A stretch of 5,261 nucleotides of DNA, from positions 95,073 through 100,333 of the forward strand of contig DFRY01000067.1 of the NCBI GenBank assembly GCA_002378845.1, read 5' to 3'. The DNA comes from Ruminococcaceae bacterium UBA3451. GTDB lineage: Bacteria > Bacillota > Clostridia > Oscillospirales > Acutalibacteraceae. The notes under the pieces are model-generated. The model saw only the letters and a program-made list of their open reading frames with translations, did not search any database and had not been told where the DNA came from. Made by a program: the position numbers and the translations under genes. Positions 1 to 5,261 of the stretch are shown here, piece by piece (the first letter of the stretch is position 1; every line of letters starts with the position of its first letter).

Positions 1-196
1 CCACGCAGTTCAGGTAATAGTCCGGCGTGCGCAGGTTTAACTCATTAAAAAAGACCTGATTCAGCGTATAATCCCAATTCTGACCGGTATGAATCAGAAC
101 CTGATCAAAATATCTGTCACAAGCCTTAATACACGCGGAAAGCCGGATTATTTCCGGCCTTGTCCCGATAATTGTCATTAGTTTCAGTCGTCCCAA
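1..196 (-). CDS. capG: UDP-GlcNAc 2-epimerase family protein, UDP-L-FucNAc-forming (CapG/FnlC/WbjD type), 3'-truncated by window edge
   Basis: Only the first 65 codons are inside the window. They carry the N-terminal signature of non-hydrolysing UDP-GlcNAc 2-epimerases: GTRPE at residues 11-15, followed by IIRLS, and HTGQN at 36-40, followed by WDYTLNQVFF. By family knowledge, CapG/FnlC converts UDP-N-acetyl-6-deoxy-L-talosamine (the CapF product) to UDP-L-FucNAc by epimerisation at C2, in the cytoplasm. The position directly after capE and capF favours this role over WecB/MnaA, which makes UDP-ManNAc. There is no ATG at the expected N-terminus. TTG at 194-196 gives a start of M-G-R-L-K-L-M-T-I-I-G-T-R-P-E, and as I recall the family this matches the usual M-K-K-L-K-L-M-T-I-I-G-T-R-P-E register. 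The first ATG (176-178) would drop six residues and has a poorer ribosome site. Family members are roughly 370 residues, so about 300 are missing here. Identity as a 2-epimerase is near certain; the exact substrate is inferred from context. Confidence 0.9.
   Translation of the reverse strand, partial: MGRLKLMTIIGTRPEIIRLSACIKACDRYFDQVLIHTGQNWDYTLNQVFFNELNLRTPDYYLNCV
140..160 (-). other. Potential RNA hairpin early in the capG coding region
   Basis: On the minus strand, AGGCCGGA and TCCGGCTT can form an eight-base-pair stem (one G-U pair) around a five-base AATAA loop, starting 37 bases into capG when counted from the TTG. It codes for part of the conserved R-P-E-I-I-R-L segment, so codon choice alone may explain it. 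It lacks a T-run and is not a terminator. Confidence 0.35.
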
Positions 197-205
197 TTTC
201 TTTTG

Positions 206-210
206 CCCCC
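206..210 (-). promoter_or_regulatory. Probable ribosome binding site for the capG TTG start
   Basis: On the minus strand a run of five G residues lies 9 bases before the TTG at 194-196, inside the 34-base gap after the capF stop. It is not a textbook AGGAGG, but it is the only G-rich element in the gap and is correctly spaced for TTG. The alternative ATG at 176-178 has only a GGGA about 13 bases upstream. Confidence 0.5.
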
Positions 211-230
211 GTATTCGAAAAAATACAAAA

Positions 231-1340
231 TTAAACCGTCAGCGCAAAGGTATCTGGATTTTCCGGGTCGAACGGCTCGTTTGCCCACATCAGCGTTACC
301 AAATCGGTCTCCCCCTCATTGACAATGCTGTGCGTGTAGCCAACCGGAATATCCACCGCTTCCAGCTTTTCGCCGCTGACACGGTATTCGACAACTTGAT
401 CCGACCCCAATTTACGTAGCCGGATCAGTCCCCTGCCGCTGACTACCAGGAATTTTTCGCATTTGGTATGGTGCCAGTGCTGCCCGCGTACGATGCCGGG
501 GTGTGACACACTGACGGAAAACTGGCCACGTTCCGGCGTTCGGATAAACTCGGTAAACGAGCCGCGAGGGTCGGTGTGCATGGTAAGCGGGTAGCAAAAC
601 CGGTCTTCCGGCAGGTAGCTTAAATACGTGCTGTACAGTTTTTTTTCAAATCCGTCACTCACCTTCGGCACCGTAAGGGTGTTTCGGCTGCTGTGAAAAG
701 AATTAATCAGCTGCGCAATTCGCCCGAGCTTTTCCATATAAAAAATCGGAACGGCACAAAATTCTCCGCTCCGGGTTTCTTTTCCGTTCAGCGCGCGAAT
801 CAGTTCCTCCACCACGTCGTCTATGTAAACCAGCTGCAGCTCGGTATTGGGGTCGTTGATATGAATAGGAAGTCCGTTCGCAATGTTATGGCAAAAAGTA
901 GCGACCACGCTGTTATAATTTGGCCTGCACCATTTTCCGAACACATTGGGAAAACGGTAAATCAGAACATTGACTCCAGTTTCTTCGGAATAGCTTTGAA
1001 GAAGCTCCTCCCCTGCTTTTTTGCTTTTGCCGTACGGGTTATCCTGTTCCGCCTGAATGGAGGAAGAAAGCAGAACCGGTGCCGAATTTCTGTGTTTTTT
1101 CAGTAGATTCAGTAATTCGGAGGTAAAACCGAAATTTCCCGTGCGGTAATCCTCCGGTTTTTCGGGGCGGTTCACCCCGGCTAGATGGAATACAAAATCG
1201 CACTCTGCGGTATATGCGACCAGCTTTTCGGGGGGAGAGTCCGTATCGAATTCCAGTAGTTCCGTATAACCCAGATTTTTTAGCTGCCATACCAGATTCT
1301 TCCCGATAAAGCCGTTTGCACCGGTCACCAGTATTTTCAT
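231..1340 (-). CDS. capF: Bifunctional UDP-sugar C3-epimerase / C4-reductase (CapF/FnlB/WbjC), SDR plus cupin
   Basis: This is the second enzyme of UDP-L-FucNAc synthesis. Its cupin domain epimerises C3 of the 4-keto sugar made by CapE, and its NADPH-dependent SDR domain reduces the C4 ketone to give UDP-N-acetyl-6-deoxy-L-talosamine (family knowledge from Staphylococcus CapF and Pseudomonas WbjC). At the N-terminus the Rossmann motif TGANGFIG is at residues 6-13. A Ser cluster at 92-94 and Y103-x3-K107 form the SDR catalytic set, and YRFPNVFG is at 128-135. The C-terminal cupin, from about residue 245, has GQHWHHTKCEKF at 286-297 and GYTHSIVNEG at 334-343. H288, H290, E295 and H337 are plausible metal ligands. 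The length of 369 residues is normal for the family, and both domains look intact. ATG follows the capE TGA by one base and has GGGAG seven bases upstream, inside the last capE codons, which suggests translational coupling. Confidence 0.95.
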   Translation of the reverse strand: MKILVTGANGFIGKNLVWQLKNLGYTELLEFDTDSPPEKLVAYTAECDFVFHLAGVNRPEKPEDYRTGNFGFTSELLNLLKKHRNSAPVLLSSSIQAEQDNPYGKSKKAGEELLQSYSEETGVNVLIYRFPNVFGKWCRPNYNSVVATFCHNIANGLPIHINDPNTELQLVYIDDVVEELIRALNGKETRSGEFCAVPIFYMEKLGRIAQLINSFHSSRNTLTVPKVSDGFEKKLYSTYLSYLPEDRFCYPLTMHTDPRGSFTEFIRTPERGQFSVSVSHPGIVRGQHWHHTKCEKFLVVSGRGLIRLRKLGSDQVVEYRVSGEKLEAVDIPVGYTHSIVNEGETDLVTLMWANEPFDPENPDTFALTV

Positions 1341-1341
1341 T

Positions 1342-2361
1342 TCAATTCTCCCATGAATGAAGTTCCTGCTGTATGTACGACACCTGTAGCAGTTTTTCTT
1401 TTACCTGCTGCACATTCAAAAGGGTGGTATTTTGCGAATTAAACTCTGTAACATAAGGCTGTTTTTGAATTCCGTCCACAAAATATTTGTCATAATTTAA
1501 GTCACGCGCGTCGGCAGGAATTCGATAGAAATTCCCCATGTCAACCGCATGGGCCGCTTCTTCTTCGGTCAGCAAAGTTTCGTACTTTTTTTCGCCGTGA
1601 CGAATTCCGATTACTTTAATTTCATTTTCCGCCTGGAACAGCTCTTTTACCGCCTGTGCAAGCACCGCAATGGTGCAGGCGGGGGCTTTCTGTACCATAA
1701 TGTCGCCGCTTACCCCATGCTGAAAGGCAAACAAAACCAAATCCACCGCTTCCTCAAGACTCATAATAAAACGTGTCATTTCCGGGTCGGTTACGGTCAG
1801 GGGTTTGTTTTCTTTAATTTGACTGACAAACAGCGGCACAACCGACCCGCGCGAACACAGCACATTTCCGTACCGGGTACCGCAGACACAGGTTTTTTCC
1901 GGCGCCACTGTTTTCGACTTCGCAATAAATACCTTTTCCATCAGCGCCTTGGACATGCCCATTGCGTTAATGGGGTAAGCCGCCTTGTCGGTGGAAAGGC
2001 AAATTACTTTTTCCACCCCCGCGTGAATGGCGGCCGTAAGAACGTTGTCCGTTCCCATTACATTGGTTTTGACCGCTTCCAGCGGGAAAAACTCACAGCT
2101 TGGAACCTGCTTCAGCGCCGCCGCCTGAAATACGTAATCCACGCCGTACATTACATTTTTAATACTTGAAATGTCCCTTACGTCCCCCAGATAATATTTA
2201 ATTTTATCGTTCTGGTAGCGTCGGCGCATATCGTCCTGCTTTTTTTCATCCCGTGAAAAAATTCGAATCTGCCGAATCTCCGTATTCAAAAAGCGCTGAA
2301 GCACCGCGTTTCCGAATGAGCCTGTCCCGCCGGTTATCAGCAATGTTTTTCCTTCAAACAA
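1342..2361 (-). CDS. capE: UDP-GlcNAc 4,6-dehydratase (5-inverting), CapE/FnlA/WbjB type
   Basis: This is the first enzyme of UDP-L-FucNAc synthesis. It oxidises C4, removes water across C5/C6 and inverts C5 of UDP-GlcNAc, giving the 4-keto-6-deoxy-L-arabino sugar used by CapF. Residue numbers here count from the upstream GTG at 2368-2370. The NADP-binding motif TGGTGSFG is at 13-20, GDVRD at 62-66, AALKQVP at 84-90, STDKA at 126-130, and the non-standard active site NAMGMSK at 135-141. In that site Met137 stands where classical SDRs have Tyr and Lys141 is kept. Met at this position is characteristic of CapE/WbjB/FnlA and argues against PseB/FlaA1, which keeps Tyr. RHGEKKYETL at 257-266 is also typical. 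TTG at 2359-2361 is preferred as the start: it gives the usual M-F-x-x-K-T-L-L-I-T N-terminus (339 residues) and has AGAAGG eight bases upstream. The GTG nine bases earlier has the same purine run touching it, with no spacer. Confidence 0.94.
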   Translation of the reverse strand: MFEGKTLLITGGTGSFGNAVLQRFLNTEIRQIRIFSRDEKKQDDMRRRYQNDKIKYYLGDVRDISSIKNVMYGVDYVFQAAALKQVPSCEFFPLEAVKTNVMGTDNVLTAAIHAGVEKVICLSTDKAAYPINAMGMSKALMEKVFIAKSKTVAPEKTCVCGTRYGNVLCSRGSVVPLFVSQIKENKPLTVTDPEMTRFIMSLEEAVDLVLFAFQHGVSGDIMVQKAPACTIAVLAQAVKELFQAENEIKVIGIRHGEKKYETLLTEEEAAHAVDMGNFYRIPADARDLNYDKYFVDGIQKQPYVTEFNSQNTTLLNVQQVKEKLLQVSYIQQELHSWEN

Positions 2362-2367
2362 CCCCCG

Positions 2368-2375
2368 CACCTTCT
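2368..2375 (-). promoter_or_regulatory. Ribosome binding site deciding the capE TTG start
   Basis: AGAAGGTG on the minus strand overlaps the last two bases of the stop codon of the upstream glycosyltransferase. AGAAGG ends eight bases before TTG (2359-2361), which is normal spacing. For the competing GTG (2368-2370) the element runs into the start codon itself and cannot serve as a Shine-Dalgarno site. The overlap with the upstream stop suggests coupled translation. Confidence 0.6.
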
Positions 2376-3561
2376 AATTCATTAAATTCATCAGCGTAGC
2401 GATAAATCGGTTTTTTGTAAATTGTTTTTCATAGTATCTTCGCCCGTTTTGACCTTTCTGCCGGTAAATATCAAAATGCTGAATAATGTTGTTCATTTTT
2501 TCACTCAGGGCTTTGTAATCCCCTGCGGAAACACATTCGCCGCAGTCCGCTTCATCAATCAGCATTTTTGCCGCGCCGTCGATTGCGCCGAGCACCGGCC
2601 TGCCGGCGCACAAATAGCCCTGCGTTTTTGCGGGCAGAGTTTGGCCGATAAAATCGCCCCCGCGCAAAGTCAGCAAAAAGCAGTCCGCAATTTGATAAAA
2701 TTTCTTCATTTCTTCAAACGGATGCCTTCCGTAAAAAATGATTTTATCCTGCAAATTCAGTTCCTGAACCATCGCCTGGCAATGCTCCAGTTCAGAGCCG
2801 TTGCCAATCAGGTGAATTTTGTAGTTTTCTTCCTTCGGCAGCAATTTTGCCGCGCGGATAATGCAGTCGATATTCTGCACGGAACCGATGTTTCCGGCAA
2901 ACACAAAATCAATGCAGCCGTTTTCGGTCCATTGATTGCAGATATCCGCGTAAAGATCTTCAAAATGCTGCGGCAGGTACTGAATTTTCCGGCTGTCGAC
3001 CAAGCAGGTTTCCATTAAATATTCGCGGAACGGCTCGGATGTAATCGCGACCGTATCACAGGCATTGTATATTTTCCGGCTCAGCCGCAAAACAAACTGA
3101 AACAAAGGGCTGTGTTCCCCTACATTCCATGCCTTTAATGATTCCGGCCATAAGTCGGAGCAGTAGAGCACCAGCTTTTTCGCGATGCGGTGTTTTAACA
3201 CAAGAGCAGGAATTGCCTGCAGCACCGGCGAGGTCTGATTGACAAAGATTGCGTCAACCGATTTTGCCCCGCAGAATAGGGTGTACAGCGAAGCCGACAG
3301 CACAAAAGACGCATAATTCAGCGCGCGAAAGAATACCCCTTTCCTTCTGGCAATAATAGGCACGCGCACAATTTGTACCCCGGCGTACTGTTCACGCCGT
3401 TTACGAAACCACCGGTACTCTTTCGGTACGGTCGAAGCGGTATAATCGGGCAGCCCGGTAATTACCTTTACGCTGTGCCCCTGCTTTGCAAGCTCTTCCG
3501 CAACGCTGTTAATTCGAAAATCCTCCGGATAAAAATATTGAGAAACTATTACAATATTCAT
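2374..3561 (-). CDS. GT4-family glycosyltransferase, WbuB/CapL-like, probable L-FucNAc transferase
   Basis: This 395-residue cytoplasmic GT-B glycosyltransferase has a normal length for WbuB-like GT4 enzymes. The N-terminal acceptor domain begins with NIVIVSQYFYPEDFRIN, followed by the loop VITGLPDYTAS at 33-43. A hydrophobic stretch at about 76-96 probably contacts the membrane. SDLWPES at 135-141 is typical of the WbuB/WcaI branch. The donor domain has FAGNIGSVQN at 221-230 and GNGSELEH at 253-260. The C-terminal motif region, GGDFIGQTLPAKTQGYLCAG (301-320) followed by RPVLGA, lacks the two glutamates of the classical E-x7-E signature; by rough alignment Q307 and G315 occupy those positions. 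The gene lies between the priming transferase and the UDP-L-FucNAc genes, so addition of L-FucNAc to the lipid-linked first sugar is the best guess. The donor is inferred, not shown. ATG has GGGGTG five bases upstream and lies 23 bases after the previous stop. Confidence 0.88.
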   Translation of the reverse strand: MNIVIVSQYFYPEDFRINSVAEELAKQGHSVKVITGLPDYTASTVPKEYRWFRKRREQYAGVQIVRVPIIARRKGVFFRALNYASFVLSASLYTLFCGAKSVDAIFVNQTSPVLQAIPALVLKHRIAKKLVLYCSDLWPESLKAWNVGEHSPLFQFVLRLSRKIYNACDTVAITSEPFREYLMETCLVDSRKIQYLPQHFEDLYADICNQWTENGCIDFVFAGNIGSVQNIDCIIRAAKLLPKEENYKIHLIGNGSELEHCQAMVQELNLQDKIIFYGRHPFEEMKKFYQIADCFLLTLRGGDFIGQTLPAKTQGYLCAGRPVLGAIDGAAKMLIDEADCGECVSAGDYKALSEKMNNIIQHFDIYRQKGQNGRRYYEKQFTKNRFIATLMNLMN

Positions 3562-3584
3562 ATGCTCACCCCAAACTCAATGGA

Positions 3585-4331
3585 TTACATCTGATGCAGC
3601 GAGTATGGGTCGGCGTCGCTTCGGGTTGTTTCCTGCAGTTCGCCGCCCTCCACCACGTTCTTGCGCCCCAAAACCACAGAAAACGTTTTGAAAAAGATTT
3701 TTATGTCGGTTACAAAGGAAAAAGAATTCAGATATTGTTCGTCGTAGCCGACTTTTTCTTCCGGCCTGACAAGATCCCTTCCGCTTACCTGAGCCAGTCC
3801 GGTAATACCCGGCTTTAAATTATAAATCCCTTTTGACAGCCGCATCGCGTGAATTTCCGCTTCATTCAGCACAAGCGGCCGCGGGCCGACGAGCGCCATG
3901 TTGCCGAAAAAGATGTTAAAAATCTGCGGCAATTCGTCCAGGCTGGTCTGCCTTAGAATCTTCCCGACCTTTGTAATATATTGATTTGAGGCGTAAAAAT
4001 CGCAGGTTGCCATCTCCGCCGGGGCGTCCTCAACCATCGTGCGGAACTTATACAGCGTAAACGGTCTTCCGTATCGCCCCATTCGCGTCTGCTTAAAGAT
4101 CGCCTTGCCCGGGGAACTGATTTTTACAAGAAGGAACAGAACAGCAAAAATCGGCGAGAGCAGCGGAATCAGAATTACCGAAAACAGTAAATCCAGAGCA
4201 CGCTTCAAAAAAGAATAGGCAAACCGCCGCCGCGGAAAAAAAAGGTCGTAAATCTGCGCGTTTGTACCTTCCGAAACCGCTGCGTCGGAAGCCCGGTAAG
4301 GTAAACTGTCATATGCCGTATTGTTTTTCAC
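3585..4331 (-). CDS. Bacterial sugar transferase (small monotopic phosphoglycosyl transferase), priming enzyme
   Basis: Members of this family (PF02397) move a sugar 1-phosphate from a UDP-sugar to undecaprenyl phosphate at the inner face of the membrane, which starts repeat-unit assembly. The protein has 248 residues. A polar N-terminal extension of about 37 residues and a basic patch (PRRR, 33-36) precede the single re-entrant membrane helix at about 42-70, which contains the helix-breaking Ser59-Pro60. KFRTM is at 95-99, the catalytic Asp132-Glu133 dyad is in SLDELPQIFNI, GPRP is at 149-152, and PGITGLAQVSGRD is at 174-186. It lacks the four-helix N-terminal region of WbaP/WcaJ, so it belongs to the short PglC-like class. 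The sugar used cannot be read from the sequence; UDP-D-FucNAc, UDP-QuiNAc, UDP-Gal, UDP-Glc and others are all possible. The start codon is GTG (4329-4331). No in-frame ATG exists near the N-terminus, and the LCP stop is 28 bases upstream. Confidence 0.93.
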   Translation of the reverse strand: MKNNTAYDSLPYRASDAAVSEGTNAQIYDLFFPRRRFAYSFLKRALDLLFSVILIPLLSPIFAVLFLLVKISSPGKAIFKQTRMGRYGRPFTLYKFRTMVEDAPAEMATCDFYASNQYITKVGKILRQTSLDELPQIFNIFFGNMALVGPRPLVLNEAEIHAMRLSKGIYNLKPGITGLAQVSGRDLVRPEEKVGYDEQYLNSFSFVTDIKIFFKTFSVVLGRKNVVEGGELQETTRSDADPYSLHQM

Positions 4332-4333
4332 CC

Positions 4334-4360
4334 TTTGATATCCCCTTCGCTATTTGATAT
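4334..4360. repeat. Short direct repeat in the gap between the LCP and sugar transferase genes
   Basis: TTTGATAT occurs perfectly at 4334-4341 and 4353-4360 on the plus strand, 19 bases apart start to start. One copy touches the LCP stop codon and the other lies between the ribosome site and the GTG start. It may be chance in AT-rich sequence or a leftover of a small duplication; no function is claimed. Confidence 0.35.
4342..4348 (-). promoter_or_regulatory. Ribosome binding site for the sugar transferase GTG start
   Basis: GAAGGGG on the minus strand lies ten bases before the GTG at 4329-4331, slightly long but usable. A second purine run, AAAGGG, overlaps the start codon and is too close to be functional. 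Both lie in the 28-base gap after the LCP stop codon. Confidence 0.55.
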
Positions 4361-5261
4361 TACCCGTAAATTTTTTTCTGCATTTCAGCCACATTTTTCG
4401 TGAAATCAATTTTCAGTACAGACATTCCACGAACAGAGGAATAGGAAAAGGTTCCGTCTTCCGGTATGCTCCATGAATCAATGGTGTACTTTGCGTAAGT
4501 CGGAACAGAGAAAAGCAGCGAAAGCAAATCGCTTTTGGTCAGGTTCGTCGTAATTTCAGGCAGAAACACATTTAAAAACTGATTCAGCTGAACAGGGTTC
4601 TGTGTTTTCACTTTGGAAAAAACTTGTTCCAAAACCAGGCGCTGCCGCTGTGTTCGTTCAAAATCTCCGTTGCCCACGGAACGAACGCGCGTATAACACA
4701 ATGCCTGCTTTCCGTTCAGCATCTGTTTTCCCGGGGAAATGAGCAGCCCGTCCTTCGCGGGAAGTCCCTTGATTCCGTTAATCCCTTCAATGGAATCGTT
4801 TGCCGCTGCAATCTCCTTCTGTGTAACATCGACCTGCACCCCGCCGAGTTGATCGATAATATCCATAAAGGAATAAAAGTCGACCGCAACGTACTTATCC
4901 ACCTGAATTTTAAAGTTATTGCGAATCGTGTCCAAAAGAAGCGCCGGCCCGCCGAATTCATTTGCCGCATTCAGTCGGTTTCCAAGCGCAACATTCGGAA
5001 TCTGCAGGTAAATATCACGCAGCAGCGAGGTCATTGTTATTTTTGAGGTTTTTCGGTTTATGGAGACCAGTACCATAGAGTCCGAACGCCCGCGGTCTTC
5101 CGGTGTTTTGGTATCGCTGCCAATCAGCAGAACATTGTAAACGTCCTTGTCGTATGTAACCGGCGCCGCATTGACCGGCACGACCTCGTCCGTCGTATTG
5201 TTCTGCATCTTCGCCATTTGCTCGGAAGCGGACGACTCCCCTTTTTCTTCCTGAATCACAA
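4360..5261 (-). CDS. LytR-CpsA-Psr (LCP) family glycopolymer ligase, 5'-truncated by window edge
   Basis: LCP proteins are anchored in the membrane with the catalytic domain outside. They move finished polymers from undecaprenyl pyrophosphate to peptidoglycan (wall teichoic acid, capsule) or, in some cases, to protein. Numbering from the GTG at 5257-5259, the domain starts with YNVLLIGSDT (41-50), then DRGRSDSM (55-62), SLLRDIY (78-84), RLNAANEFGG (95-104) and VDFYSFMDIIDQLGGV (126-141), and ends with the core CYTRVR (188-193) and GDFERTQRQ (198-206). Arg56, Arg58, Asp60, Arg81, Asp82, Arg191, Arg193, Asp199, Arg202 and Arg205 fit the polyprenyl-phosphate site. The visible N-terminus is a polar linker rich in Glu, Ser and Asn (about 1-37), with no membrane helix. 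The frame stays open to the edge, so the real start and the anchor helix should lie beyond it; the GTG is probably an internal valine. Linkage to the polysaccharide genes suggests that this polymer is its substrate. Confidence 0.93.
   Translation of the reverse strand, partial: VIQEEKGESSASEQMAKMQNNTTDEVVPVNAAPVTYDKDVYNVLLIGSDTKTPEDRGRSDSMVLVSINRKTSKITMTSLLRDIYLQIPNVALGNRLNAANEFGGPALLLDTIRNNFKIQVDKYVAVDFYSFMDIIDQLGGVQVDVTQKEIAAANDSIEGINGIKGLPAKDGLLISPGKQMLNGKQALCYTRVRSVGNGDFERTQRQRLVLEQVFSKVKTQNPVQLNQFLNVFLPEITTNLTKSDLLSLLFSVPTYAKYTIDSWSIPEDGTFSYSSVRGMSVLKIDFTKNVAEMQKKIYG

Noticed and set aside
211..226. Inverted repeat GTATT / AATAC in the capF-capG gap, considered as a terminator
   Set aside because: The stem is only five AT-rich pairs with no T-run after it, so it is too weak for a terminator.
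197..230. Possible promoter in the 34-base gap before capG
   Set aside because: No spaced -35 and -10 pair fits in the gap, and the pathway genes are expected to be co-transcribed.
693..1106. Plus-strand open frame (137 codons) opposite capF
   Set aside because: Antisense to a conserved gene with both domains intact; no motif recognised.
1549..2169. Long plus-strand open frame (206 codons) opposite capE
   Set aside because: It lies wholly antisense to a clear SDR gene, has no recognisable domain, and its composition (many Arg, His, Phe, Gln) is what antisense reading of a coding region gives.
2597..2614. GC-rich near-palindrome (ACCGGCCTGCCGGCG region) within the GT4 gene
   Set aside because: It lies in codons for the conserved C-A-G-R-P-V segment and has no terminator or operator context; codon choice explains it.
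2422..3018. Plus-strand open frame (198 codons) opposite the GT4 gene
   Set aside because: Antisense shadow of a well-supported glycosyltransferase; no family motif and no convincing ribosome site was seen.
4624..5046. Plus-strand open frame (140 codons) and a minus-strand 84-codon frame inside the LCP gene
   Set aside because: Both are out-of-frame readings of the LCP domain, whose conserved motifs fix the true frame.

Overview
The window is one stretch of a surface-polysaccharide (capsule or cell-wall glycopolymer) biosynthesis locus. Every supported gene lies on the minus strand, so transcription runs from the right edge to the left edge. In transcription order the genes are: a 5'-truncated LytR-CpsA-Psr (LCP) ligase (4360 to the right edge); a small bacterial sugar transferase, i.e. 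a priming phosphoglycosyl transferase (3585-4331); a WbuB/CapL-like GT4 glycosyltransferase (2374-3561); and capE/fnlA (1342-2361), capF/fnlB (231-1340) and the start of capG/fnlC (left edge to 196). Gaps between genes are 1 to 34 bases. No internal promoter or terminator is visible, so the set reads as one operon whose two ends lie outside the window.

The last three genes form the recognised pathway from UDP-D-GlcNAc to UDP-N-acetyl-L-fucosamine (UDP-L-FucNAc). CapE dehydrates at C4/C6 and inverts C5. CapF epimerises C3 through its cupin domain and reduces C4 through its SDR domain. CapG epimerises C2. The upstream glycosyltransferase resembles enzymes that add L-FucNAc. The likely order of events is that the sugar transferase puts the first sugar phosphate on undecaprenyl phosphate, the GT4 enzyme adds L-FucNAc (inference), and the LCP protein finally attaches the finished polymer to the cell wall. 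The genes for the other sugars, flippase, polymerase and regulators are not in view.

The LCP protein, strong GG-rich Shine-Dalgarno sites and non-ATG starts (GTG for the sugar transferase, probable TTG for capE and capG) suggest a Gram-positive Bacillota, perhaps a clostridial lineage of middling GC content. The species cannot be named from this sequence. No mobile element, RNA gene or CRISPR array was seen. The pathway is known; the points of interest are the LCP linkage, the probable TTG starts and the predicted L-FucNAc transfer. I found no evidence of a wholly new system.
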